Part shown: piece by piece, positions 38,485 through 49,922 of the stretch
Layout of the letters: each line of letters begins with the position of its first letter
How positions within the stretch are numbered: the stretch's first letter is position 1
From: Aphrophora alni
Lineage: Eukaryota; Arthropoda; Insecta; Hemiptera; Aphrophoridae
Assembly: GCA_963513935.1 (NCBI GenBank)
Contig: OY740769.1
Coordinates: 34,251,120 to 34,315,119 of the forward strand
Reading direction: 5' to 3'
DNA length: 64,000 nucleotides
Program-made: the position numbers and the translations under genes
Notes under the pieces: model-generated
Told to the model about the DNA's origin: nothing
What the model saw: only the letters and a program-made list of their open reading frames with translations
Database searches by the model: none

Positions 38485-40994
38485 TTACCAGCCATAACCG
38501 CAACCGTAATTGCCACATCCACCATAACTTCCATAACCACCACAGCCGCAACCACAGCCAGGTTGACAGTAGGTTTCAACAACAGGTACACAATGTACAG
38601 TGGTAACTTCTGTGATGGGCTCGCAGCAACAGTCACAGCAACAGTCGCAACAGTCGCAACCGCATCCACCACATCCGCCACCACATCCGCCACCACATCC
38701 GCCACCACATCCACCACAGCAACCACATCCACCACCGTAACCACATCCACCACAACCGCAACCTCCACATCCACCATAACCACGACCTCCGCCACATCCA
38801 CCACAGCCACCCCATCCGCCACATCCGCCACATCCATTATATCCATATGCACCTCCGCAAGCGGAAGATACCTGAAACCAAAGTTATATTTATATAATTC
38901 AAACATTCAGTTACCTTCGTGCCTTTTTAATACTCTAACTTTTTTGATTTAAAACATATTTAATTTGATTTTATATAATATATCTATTATAAAAGTTCTA
39001 TTTACGTAATAACTAGTTTAAGGTAAAAGCAAAATGTAGACTCACTAATATTGTTTCGTTTTGTTGTTTCATAAGAGTTAATAAATTTCGAATTATTTAA
39101 ATTATAGATTTAGTAATTTAAAATTCAATTTTAGTCTATTCTCTACATTTTGCGGTTAACTTATAAAACAATTTAAGACTTTATCATCGATATAGGTTTT
39201 AAAAATTATTTGTAATCTTTTATTGGGGCTTTAATCTTATGATACCCGAAACATATAAAAATATATTTTTAATTGGAATATTTTTATTAATATTATTGAC
39301 GATGTAACGTTATATTTTTGTCTCGTATTTGCTATCTCTTTCAAATATTAGTACACTTTATCATAGTTATAGTTACATTTTGTCCACCACAAATTAATTA
39401 GATTGATTTTTATTAGTTTAGTTATTCTTTGAAAATTGGGCAAGATTTAATTATAATAAAATATGATTCTCCATTAAGTTGAATGAAAGACAAGGTCAAT
39501 TTGTCAAGTGTAAGATATCACTTAATAAAAGTCTGTTTTGTCAGTTAATAATTAATACTATAATAAATCAATAACTAAAAGTGTCAATACTTCGTGAATA
39601 CAGTTCAAACTTTCTCGAGACATGCACAACACCCACCTAAGATTAGTAAAAAAGTCACCTGAACAACGTATGCTGAATAAAATAGTAGTGTTCTTACAAA
39701 CAAAAGCTATAATGTGTTACTGTTCCTTTCCTCCAAATCTCTACCATTTATTCTTTTTGTAGAAAAACACTAAGTTATCGTGCCGCTTAATTTATGTTAT
39801 ACTGTTTTGTACCTAATTAAAAGTACAAAGGCACATACTTTTCGGAAATATGTGTTTATCTTTTACACGTTGGGTGACAATTTTACCTCTAGCCGTAGAA
39901 ATTTATATTTTAAATATTACAATATTAAATAGAAGTCAACTGTAAGAGCTACAAAGGACGTTGTTTTGGCACTCGCATCCTAAAAGCTTTTGCCAGATAC
40001 GATTATTTTTCAAAAGGTTCAGAGATATATTTTCTTTGGGATAAAATTGAAAGTTGTGTTTATTATCCGATTTTTAAGAATTTATAACTCAATTTCAAGA
40101 AGGTCTGGCTATTCAGTTTTATAAATGTAATTAAGACCTACAAACATTAAAAGGTCCAAGATTCTGTTTTATTCACGAAGAATATTGAATTTGTAATTAT
40201 AATCGATGTAGATCTGCCAACATACATTGTTCAATTGTTAATAATTTGTGAAAACCAATTACCTATTTTTTTGAGTAAGTTATATTCTATCCGACAAAAA
40301 CATATGAACGTATATTTATTATCAGATTCCGATTAAATTAAAATGAAGGTTGATGTGACCCTATTTTCCATTACTATTACCTATTTTTTAAATAATTAAA
40401 ATTTTAGGAGGATCAAATTGTATTTGTTTAAACATAGCAATATTTAATATCTCTGACATAATAGAATAGAAAACTTGAATTGGTAATATTACGATTGTTA
40501 TTAAGGCAGAATATTACGAGTTTTAAGGGTAACCGAATACAAAATTGGTTATTAAAATGTACCTTGGAAAAATATCGAATTAAGTATAGTGTGTTGTAAT
40601 CTATGAATCCACACCAAAATACAAAATTGGTTATTAAAACTTGCCTTGGAAAAATATCCAAATAAGTATAGTATGTTGTAATCTATGAATCCACACCAAA
40701 ATATTTTCTACCAAAATATTTTCCAAACTATTATTCTTAAAAATATGTTTCTTTCTTCAGAATATGACATATTGTTATTAATTATGGAATTCATATTAAA
40801 ATGTGAACCAGATTTTCTAAATATCTAGAAAATTTAATAGTTTTAAATAAAACGAAAATTCTGTAAAACTATTTAAAATTCAATGGAATAAATGCGAATT
40901 TTGTCAAATTAGCTGAATAAATATAACTTTAAAAACATACCTGGACAAAGGCGAAAAGTGCCAAAGCACAGACTGCTACTTGGAATGCTGCCAT
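38485..40994 (-). CDS. Gly/Cys-rich secreted protein, unit A GGC type (146 aa)
   Basis: Minus strand; exon 1 is 40994-40941 and exon 2 is 38871-38485, with a 2069-bp phase-0 intron. Exon 1 encodes MAAFQVAVCALALFAFVQ. Exon 2 starts VSSACGGAYGYNG and then runs through GGC and GGGC repeats, a dense cluster CDCCDCCCDCCC, one cassette CEPITEVTTVHCVPVVETY, CQPGCGCGC and a short tail ending GYGW. I count 33 cysteines in the 128 exon 2 residues, about a quarter. Tyrosine in the GGY arm of the neighbours is replaced here by cysteine. A TATATATA at 41040-41047 and the shared upstream motif at 41122-41137 form the promoter. It is divergent from the plus gene at 42937 and duplicated at 59305-61760. AATAAA (minus strand) lies near 38334. 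Confidence 0.87.
40539..40702. repeat. 82-bp tandem duplication in the unit A GGC gene intron
   Basis: Two copies starting ACAAAATTGGTTATTAAAA at 40539 and 40621. Unit B has one copy at the same site (about 61387). Confidence 0.85.
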
Positions 40995-41039
40995 TTTTTT
41001 TCTTTACTAGTTCGGTTGAAAATGGTAAGGTAAACTCTC

Positions 41040-41137
41040 TATATATACTACTTTACATCAAAAGGTGCCTTTGTCTCGACACACGTATAAATCTCTGGTG
41101 TCTGATATCTGTTGGAGTTTCAAAGATAGGGCACAAC
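41040..41137 (-). promoter_or_regulatory. Unit A GGC gene promoter
   Basis: Minus strand: motif GTTGTGCCCTATCTT at 41137-41123 and TATATATA at 41047-41040, about 90 bp apart. The TATATATA form is specific to the two GGC minus-strand genes. Confidence 0.7.
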
Positions 41138-42788
41138 ACGGTGTCTATTAGATAATTATTTCGAGTGCGAGGTTAGTATTTCAGACTATAATCACGAAAT
41201 GAGAGATTATGTAATATTTTCACAAGTTTATTTGCCGAAAAATTAAAAATAAAACTACGTGTAATATTTTAATTATACTTTTCAATACAAAATGTATCAG
41301 AAATATATTTGTTTCGGTAATATGATACGAAATTTAAATTCAGATTTGATACATTTCTTTTTGAAAGAGGTCTTTAGAGACATTATATTTTCCAGTATTA
41401 AAATGGCATTCAGGACTACATCTTTAATTTTTAATCGGATATTTTGTATTATTGTTCAACTACAGATCACGAAAATGATAATCAGAATTATCGAATTTTA
41501 TAACTGTCACTCAAGTTTTGACAAAATAATTGTTTTATAAACAGCAAGCGTATGTCTCCAGCAAGTGCTGGTCTATAAAACAATACCAATTAACCCAAAT
41601 ACAACATTAAGGAAAGGAAAATCTATAATATATTGTAAATATATTTGGCAGTCTTTTCTTTCTTGATGTCCAGATATTGTGTAACTCCTTTCTGCAGTAC
41701 AGATTGTTTTTGGAGTTTTTTACGAGCCACTGGAGGTATCTCCTCTAGAAGTTTTTTTAGTAGATTATTGACCGGATGGTCTGATCTCTATGACGAACAT
41801 ATCAGGAGCATTCTCCTCAGGGTCCTGAAGGAAATGTCAAGATGACAAACCCAAAAATGGATGTGTTTTCGTTTTTTCACAACTATATTACCACTTTTCC
41901 CTCTTTTCATTTTCTAATCTTTTTTTCATATTAGTTCCATAGGTTTTACTGCTACAGACTAAGGTGAATCAGGATAACTAGACATCGTCGTCTTAAATAT
42001 GCAGGATGATTCAGACCACAAGTCTCAATTATAGGAGTCTAATTCTAGAGATTTTAAAATTTAACCTTAGATCAAGTTATACCTAATAATAAAGGGTTTT
42101 TTATATCACACCATTTAAAAAATATCTTATATGTTAGATTTAATGGTAGTCTGTAAATACAAAATGTACAGTTATTATTAGTCTACATTTTAATTTTTTT
42201 ATTTGGTGTGTAACTCGACCTACATGTCTTAAGGTTTACATATGGTTGTTTTAATTTTTCATAAAGTGGAGTTGAAAGTATTTTTAATAAGAGTGCAAAT
42301 ATGGCACAATATATTGAGGACCTGGTAATAAAGATACCTGTTTTATTTAATTTATTTTTTAATTAAAAAAGATAAACGAATAAAGAAATGAGCGTAAAGT
42401 CCAAAGTTTGAAATATTTTTGGCTTCCATATTGAAATTGTAAATAAGATTTGTATTTTTTTTTCCGAACCCATGTTTTTAACGTAACCCATGTTTGCATT
42501 AGAAAATCTCAAGAAATATAATCCACTCCCACCCATACATGCCACGAATAGTCAACCGAATTCGGGAAAATATTTCTCCATTCTTTTAATGCAAAAGAGT
42601 AAAAGATGGGTCCATGTAAAATTTGTGTGTGTTTTTTATATATAAAAAAGTTACAAAACTGTATTATTTTATTTTATTTTTCCATAATAGATTCCAGTAA
42701 TTGAAAAATATATTTAATTATCTCTCCGTGCGTGATTATATACTTATAAACTTACCTTACCTACAAAATATTATCAAATAGACGACAT

Positions 42789-42882
42789 GTTGTGCTCTAT
42801 CTTAGAAAGTGGAGTGAAATCAAACACCAGTGATTTAAACGTGGTCTCAACAAAGGCAATTTCAATGAAAAATAGTATAAAA
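42789..42882 (+). promoter_or_regulatory. Promoter of the short GGC gene, unit A
   Basis: GTTGTGCTCTATCTTA at 42789-42804 and TATAAAA at 42876-42882, followed by the leader ACACTTGCAACCAAAGTAGC. Confidence 0.72.
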
Positions 42883-42936
42883 GGGTTCACGGGACTAAAC
42901 CAGGTACACTTGCAACCAAAGTAGCAAAGAAACAAA

Positions 42937-44639
42937 ATGGCAGCATTCCAAGTAACAGTCTGTGCCTTGGCACTCTTTGCTTTCATCCAGGTATGTTTTA
43001 AAATATAACATTTGTCAGCTCACTTTTAAAATTCACAATGATATTTTATAAATTAAACACTATTTAGTTCAGCTTTAAGATTTATTTCAAATTGTCATGT
43101 TTTTCAAAGAGTGTTTGTCTGTTTTAAGGTAACTATAGTCAAATTGTTTAACATAGTATTTTAAAGCTTGATATGCATGAACTACGTTTCAGACAACAAA
43201 TTTAAAAAAAAGAAGTTAGTGGTTTAACTTCCTTTGCATTCTAAATTTAACTTAAAGAATAAAAAAACATATGTATTATTAAAATTATTTTTAGTCTTAA
43301 ACGTTTACTTTTATAATCTAAACGAACACCAACATGTACTTTGAGGTTATCCTATTTCGTCTTCTATTACTTTACTATCAGTTGTATTAAAACAATAAAA
43401 TTTTTGGTTTTCATCCAAGTCAATAATTAAAACGATGTTTTGATTTTGTGTTTTAGACGAAACGTTGCAAATATTACGTAAATGTTCCGTTCTTTGGTAA
43501 CATAATTATTTATATTTATTATACGTTAAAATTTACTTTATTCCCCCCAAAGGGTGATCCTTTATAAGGTGTCGTCGTGCTTTTTCGCCGCGAATTGATA
43601 AAGCGAAAAGGTAAAAAGATCAATATTATTAAAGATCTCGCTTGTACTCCCACTACTATTTTACTCATTGAAGATGTAGTTAAGAAGAAACTCTCACTTC
43701 AAATAAACTCGTACCATTTCAGGGCCTGTCATATAAATCAATGTAAAAAAAATGTTCGTCTTACTTCTGATAATTCCGTTCAACTTGTCCTTGAGTACAG
43801 GTTTATTTCTATCGGAAATGAGAGCTTCTTGCATTACTCGTATCACAAAGAATGGTTATAAGATTTACAATGAAAAATACAGTTTAATCTCTATCCTAAA
43901 TTACTGAAGGAAACGTTTTGAATTTTTAGTACTAAATACATTTGTAGCTGCAAATACACATTTTTCTGAAAAACGACGTTGATTTTTGAGAGAGCCATCA
44001 ACAGTCACCAATTTAGCAACGTTAATTTCCTACATCAACCATGACCTTGAAAATGGTATTCAAATTGACCATGTGTTTTGAGTTTCTTTCACATAAATTC
44101 AGACTATGGAAATAAAAAATGACGCAAATTATTATTATTTTTAAATATAAGAATGAGAGGGACTGAATTTTAGCTTCTTATATTTACAATTATTTAAATA
44201 ATTTGTAAAAAGTTATTAATATTTTAAAACTAGATAACTCAATATAGTTTTCAAAATATCATTTTCAATTTATAAAAAATTATTTTTATGGAAATAGAAA
44301 ATGTATTTTTAGATAATATAGAATTAAATTGATAATGGTAAAAGAATATTTAAAAAAATATTTATATGGATACGGTTTCAGGTATCTTCCTGTTGTGGTG
44401 GATGTGGATGTGGACGTCTTGCTTATAGAAGCTATGGAGGATGTGGTTGTTGTGAACCATTGGTAGTAGATGTAGACACTTACTGCGTACCCACCCCTTG
44501 TTGTTGTTGTTGTGATGGATGTGGTGGATGTGGTGGCTGTGGTGGCTGTGGTGGCTGTGGTGGATGTGGTGGATGTGGTGGATATGGTGGATGTGGTGGA
44601 TGTGGTGGCTATGGTGGTTGTGGTGGTTGGGGATACTAA
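42937..44639 (+). CDS. Short Gly/Cys-rich secreted protein (103 aa)
   Basis: Exons 42937-42990 and 44382-44639, 1391-bp phase-0 intron. Exon 1 encodes MAAFQVTVCALALFAFIQ. Exon 2 starts VSSCCGGCGCGRLAYRSYGG, continues with one cassette CCEPLVVDVDTYCVPT, a run of five cysteines, DGC and then an almost pure GGC array with two GGY and one GGW unit, ending WGY. It is the smallest member and has the CDP-type cassette only, with no CEPVTEV cassette, so it may be a truncated or founding form. TATAAAA at 42876; AATAAA at 44793. Exon 1 and its promoter are duplicated at 63728. The intron holds an unrelated 94-codon open frame (43577-43861) with no recognisable domain. Confidence 0.86.
43577..43861 (+). 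other. 94-codon open frame inside an intron, unassigned
   Basis: Lys-rich start, no domain recognised, no upstream promoter motif. It could be a transposon fragment or chance. The unit B counterpart lies beyond the window. Confidence 0.2.
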
Positions 44640-45189
44640 TCCAATCACATTGTCTGTGAGTCTAACAAACACACATATTAAATTACAGACACAAATCTGC
44701 CTCTAGTAACAATACTTCAAATAACACAATGTCTTATATGAATTTGTTTCTGAGCTGTATACAAGTTAATGTCTGACTTTTGTTAATGAAGAAATAAACT
44801 AAATAGTTACATAGCATAAACTTGTTAATATTCTATTTATTTCCTTTCAATAAATTCTAATGGCAGTGTGTCATATTTTATTGAGTCCCTATCACCAATG
44901 ATTATTTGCATATTTAGTTATTCCATTATTCTCATCCTAATTCTGTGCAGAGCTTGTTCATTTTGGTGTCGATGTAAAATTATTCGTTTAATCCAAATGT
45001 ATATATTATATGGGTTTTCAAAACTACATATTCAAACATCAAAAAAGATTTCTGCTTTTAACATAAAAAAAAAAAAAAAAATCCCATACATTTTCGAAAG
45101 TCTGTCCTTCTGTTCATGTTTTTTCTAAATATAACTTAGGTAACAGATAAAATATTGAGTTTAAAATATTGATGGGGCTCCTGCACACT

Positions 45190-45560
45190 ACAAATCTGAG
45201 GTACGAGAGTTTTTGAGTGTTACTTTGCCAGACCGTTGGATTGGTAGCTCTGGAAATGAAGACATACCTCTGTTGCGCCGGCCGCCACGATCACCGGACT
45301 AGCGATTTTTTTCTTGTGGGGGTTCATTAAAGACACAGTTTTCTACCCTCCAATGCCTCAAAACCTGAAAGACTTAAGATAGCGCATAACAGAAGCAGTG
45401 CAATTTTTCAGTGTGTGGGCGGAGTTGGAATATCGCATGGATATTTACAAAGTAAATAACGGAGCTCATATCGAGCATTTGTAGTGCATATTAAAATTTT
45501 TGTAATGTACATTAAAACTTGTTAATATAACAAATTGTTTTATGCAGTTTTCATGATTTT
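45190..45560 (+). mobile_element. Tc1/mariner-type transposase C-terminal relic
   Basis: Readable with frameshifts: RWIGSSG, then RRPPRSPD, FF.CGGSLKT.FST, PQNLK. This corresponds to the RWIGRGG...WPPRSPDLTPLDFFLWG segment around the last catalytic residue of insect IS630/Tc1/mariner-like transposases. No open frame remains. Confidence 0.7.
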
Positions 45561-45729
45561 GTGACTCTTTGTCTGCAAATAATATAACCTTATTTTTGTA
45601 CCATTATTTTTTATCATTTTATCATTATGCAGTTTTTTATGTCTAAAACGACCCACTTATCTTAATAATTAAATAAACTTACTACTTGTAGTCAATAGTG
45701 TATCTTTTTCTTAATTTGCACTAAAGATT

Positions 45730-45753
45730 TTTCAGGATAAATCCCATCATCAG
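45730..45753 (-). ncRNA. Second hammerhead-like core
   Basis: Minus strand: CTGATGA, then GGAT/ATCC stem with a short loop, then GAAA. Core bases are canonical but the stem II is only about 4 bp and no clear cleavage triplet follows. Confidence 0.3.
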
Positions 45754-46734
45754 GTGCTTGTCAATTTAATCAAAATTACATAACACATAACAATTTAGCA
45801 CCAAACTTTAACTATTAAAATTATTAAGATTAACATAAACATTAAAACGTCGAAAAATATTAAAATGTTAAAAAACTGAAAACATTAAACAATTTTCATG
45901 TAATATTATAAGTTAGAGTTCCACTTAAACATGATTCACTCAACGATAAATTGTGCAGACGGCGGTCCTTGTAGTTATGCCTTGGTCAGTTATCTTGGCT
46001 AGTTGGTTATGTTTTACTTGTTTGTAGTCTCAGGACGGAGTCATAAGTGATATGAGTGGCATACCTTGTTTGAATAAAGCAGCTGTTATCTCCAGGTTTC
46101 ATAACCTTGTAATTGAGTATCACATAGACTTAGGCTAAGTCCTAACAGTGAGGTAGGTTAAGTCCTAACAGGCCACGTAGATGTGAATATATATTTAAAA
46201 TGTCTCCAGTCCCTTTACTCATGGCATTGTCTCGACCTTGTTGGTCCTTGAAGCTGTACTTATGTGTACTAGACTCGCTAAGCTTGTGTCGGTGACTCGG
46301 AATTACCTAAAATCGAAACTACATGAATATTGTAATTTCTTGGAAGGATAAAATTCAAAATTACATTTTTGAAGATAACTTTACGATTTGCCATCTTAGA
46401 AATGTGGGGTTAGTAGTTTTAAATGACTGATTAAAAATTTTAAAAAGAGATACACACTTTGTTTTAAATAGAAAAGTATGATTTTTTATTTATTTCTGGC
46501 GCCCGTGGTACCTAATTTCGCCCCGTTTACTATTTATATGTCAAACTAAGATTTCGTTATCTTTTTGTTCAGGGTATGCAAATATTTTAATAAAATTAGT
46601 TTTAAATGATTAATTAAAACACTGAATATTGTTTATAAACTCCTCAAATGTGCGTGTAAAAAACTCCCCCTCAATATGTATGAAATTATGTTATAACTTC
46701 ATAATTTAAAAAAAAATCATGATATACAGCGTGT

Positions 46735-47600
46735 CCCGTAAGTAGGCTGCTAAACTTTAGGAAATGTTTTTGTATATCAGGATAAAGAACAAAATAAGAA
46801 TACAAAATTTTCCGAAAACACTTAGTTTTCCAGATAGTCACGACTTTGTTTAAAAAAAAATTAAAATTATTGAAACAGAAAAAGATATTGAGTTCTGATT
46901 TTGTATACGTATTTTGAATATTATGTTTATAAATGTAATAAAACTAAAGACTTTCTTTTGTATATTTTCAAAATGGTGGCAGTTTGAAATAGTGAACTCA
47001 AAAAGCACAAACTTTGAAAAAAATCCTCTCTAAATATCTGGAAACAAAAATTAAACAATTGTAAATTGTGTTTATTAAAAAATTAATGACATTTCCAAAT
47101 TCATTGTATGTTTGCAAGCAATAGGAATTATGAACGAAAACCTATGAGAGATTCCACGATAACATTGGTTAATTAAACAAATATAATAATTTCTTACAAT
47201 TAATTAATTGGCCTACCTGAACTGCTTGAAAACTTTCCGCTTATAAGAGGTGTTATCTAGTTTACGCAAGACCAGTACATTTTAGTTTGAATGTTACAGA
47301 ACATTTGAATCACAAATGGATTCCGAGTGGTGAGCGTATAGCATGCCATGTTCCTGACCTACACCTCTAGACTTCCTAGTTTGAGGACATTTTTAAAGTC
47401 ATTAGTTTCCCACACACCTATAGACAATATTGAGATATTCAGACAACGAATTATTGAAGATTGTGAGAGATTAGAGAGAAACCTTCAGTATTTTGACGAG
47501 TGAGGAAATCAATCAGAAATCAGTTTCAATGATGCATAGATATGAACACCTTGAACATTTTACTGTACGATTTTTCTATTTATTGTTTATAATTTGTTAT
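46735..47600 (+). mobile_element. Second mariner-type relic
   Basis: The stretch 47330-47540 translates with one or two frameshifts to WIPSGERIACHVPDL, then LKSLVSHTPIDNIE, FRQRIIEDCERLERN. This is the tail of the same transposase type (LKSLVYETP... RQRI). AT-rich leader from 46735 (GCGTGTCCCGTAAGTAGGCT) may be a terminal region. Confidence 0.65.
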
Positions 47601-48480
47601 TTATTCTACATTTGATGTACTGTTGTAAGTCTTTTGAAAAAATTGATTCGCTCATAACGATTATTTAGGCAATCGTTATGCATTAAATTAGGTTTTCGTA
47701 AGCATTGTATGAAATTATTATTATTGTTTAACGAACCAGTGTCTTTGTTTTAAAAAATAAATTAAATAAAATTAATAGACGATATTTCTAAATATTTAAG
47801 GACTACATTTGTTTGTTTATGCAATTCAGAGCGATGAGTTTATTATCTTTATTAAAAGTATTAGAATAAAAACATATTTAGATTCATGGTCAATATTGGG
47901 AATTGTAAACAAAACTACTAAACATTATGTCTCCTGTTTTGTTTTTGGTCAACATGTTGGTCATCCTTTGACCTACAGCAAAAATACAAATACAGATTTT
48001 GTGACTTTTGTACCTATGGCTAATCTTTGATCTTAAGTGTAACATTTTCTCAAACTCTATTATCAACGGTTCATCAGTTCTCTTGATTTAAGTTAATAAG
48101 TGAAATAAAAATTCATAAGTTTTGTTTATTATATATTTCACATGTATTTAAAGGATTTAAAAAAAATCTATTGTATAGCATATGCTCTTCTTAAGTTCGC
48201 CACATAACCAAAGTTTAGTGTATCTGCAAAACTAAAACATCGTAAAAATGTCTAAGTATATTGTTTAGAATATACCAATAAAATACAAATGTACGTTTAT
48301 AGAACATTTCTTCTGCTCTCCAAACAAGCAAAAGTAATTTATAATTATTTTGGTTTTAAAATCTTTTCCATTATTAGTTTGAATTTAGTAATACATGAAT
48401 CACAAATAATTCTTGACTTTATCTATGAAATCTATGCATAATTAAGAGGGATATCCGCTTTATAGCCTACAATTATTATA

Positions 48481-49570
48481 CAGAGTGATTGAAAAGTCAA
48501 TTTAGGGCCCTATCATTTTTAAACTGGTTTCGATACAACATTGAAACACATGGAAACTTTGTGGGACAACAATAGCTACCTTTGTATGTAAAATTTGGCT
48601 CTTCTTTAAAATGATTGGGGAATTGGGGGGGGGGGGGAGGCAAACGTTTTAAAATGTACAGGTATAAATTTTGCCATATTATTTTAAAGCTTATTAAAAA
48701 AACGAATACATTGGTGCAGTTTTTAGTTCACTAATCAATACAATGATTAGGAATAAAACGGATGCTAAAGTTTTAAAGAAAATGAAAGTGAACATAGAAA
48801 GAGACTTCTTTCAAGTATAGTTACCATTACAGTATAACAACGTAAGCATTTTTTTTGAAATTATTACCTTCTTAAATAAGTGTCCAATGTAATCACCCAT
48901 TGTTTCTTGGCAGTAATAGAGACGATGTTGGAAAGTCCTTCTTGTACCTATTGAGTTATTCGACGACATGTCATTTATTCCACTCTGAGTTCTTTTAGAC
49001 TTTCAGGATTAGTTTTGTAAACTTCACTTTTGAAGTATCCCCATAGAAATATTGCCTGACGTATTGAAAGATTACATTCTCAATACTATTTGCCTAATTT
49101 GTAGCCCTCAGTACAGGATTAATTAAATTTACTAACATTTCTAAATACGTTTGTCCGTTTAAGGGCTGTTTATATAAAAATTGGTTTAATGATTTGATCG
49201 CCATAAATGCAAGGTCGAACATTTAGAGTTAGTGATTTCTAAGTGTGTCCTTTGTGACATCCACGTGTATTTCAATTAGACCAATACCTATAATAATGTC
49301 GGTTGACTCTCCCATGTAATGAGAACGATGATTCATCACTGAAAGAAATGTATCTTAGATAATTTTCTGGATTCTGGCCCTTCACGTTTACCATTGTTTC
49401 ATAGAGCTCCATTCTTCTGTTAGTTCCTTCCTTTCAAGTACTTGTATTTCAAACGGATGAAACCTGTTCAACTTTAGGAATTTTTGGTACTGTTAAGAAC
49501 CATAAGAAAGACCAGTTTCTGTCGAAATGCTAGGAATTGACGAATTAGGTTCTATGGAGACATTACCAAG
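48481..49570 (-). mobile_element. Third mariner-type relic, longest
   Basis: On the minus strand, from about 49370 down to 48870: FSDESSFSLHGRVNRH, YRYWS, a GDQIIKPIFI segment, then LWGYFKSEVYKTNPESLKEL and a C-terminal QHRLYYCQETMGDYIGH. FSDES holds the second catalytic Asp; the third catalytic region is deleted or eroded. Several stops and frameshifts. It ends exactly where unit B begins (about 49576). Confidence 0.75.
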
Positions 49571-49752
49571 GACATATTTGCAGAGATTAAAGGGACGAGC
49601 AAGTTTGGACCTCATTATGTTATTTTCAGGTATGTTGTGAAATCCGCCTTTAAAAAAAGAAGGCAAATTGCACAAAACAGAACCTCTAGCCCTCGAATAC
49701 TTTAATAGCGTTAGGGTCGGTAAAGAACAAGACTTGGTGTTGTTAGGAGCAA

Positions 49753-49922
<170 letters not shown>

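Noticed and set aside
41645..41845. 66-codon frame in the divergent spacer, also present in part near 62410
   Set aside because: The unit B copy has changes but no sign of protein conservation, and no recognised domain; treated as duplicated spacer.
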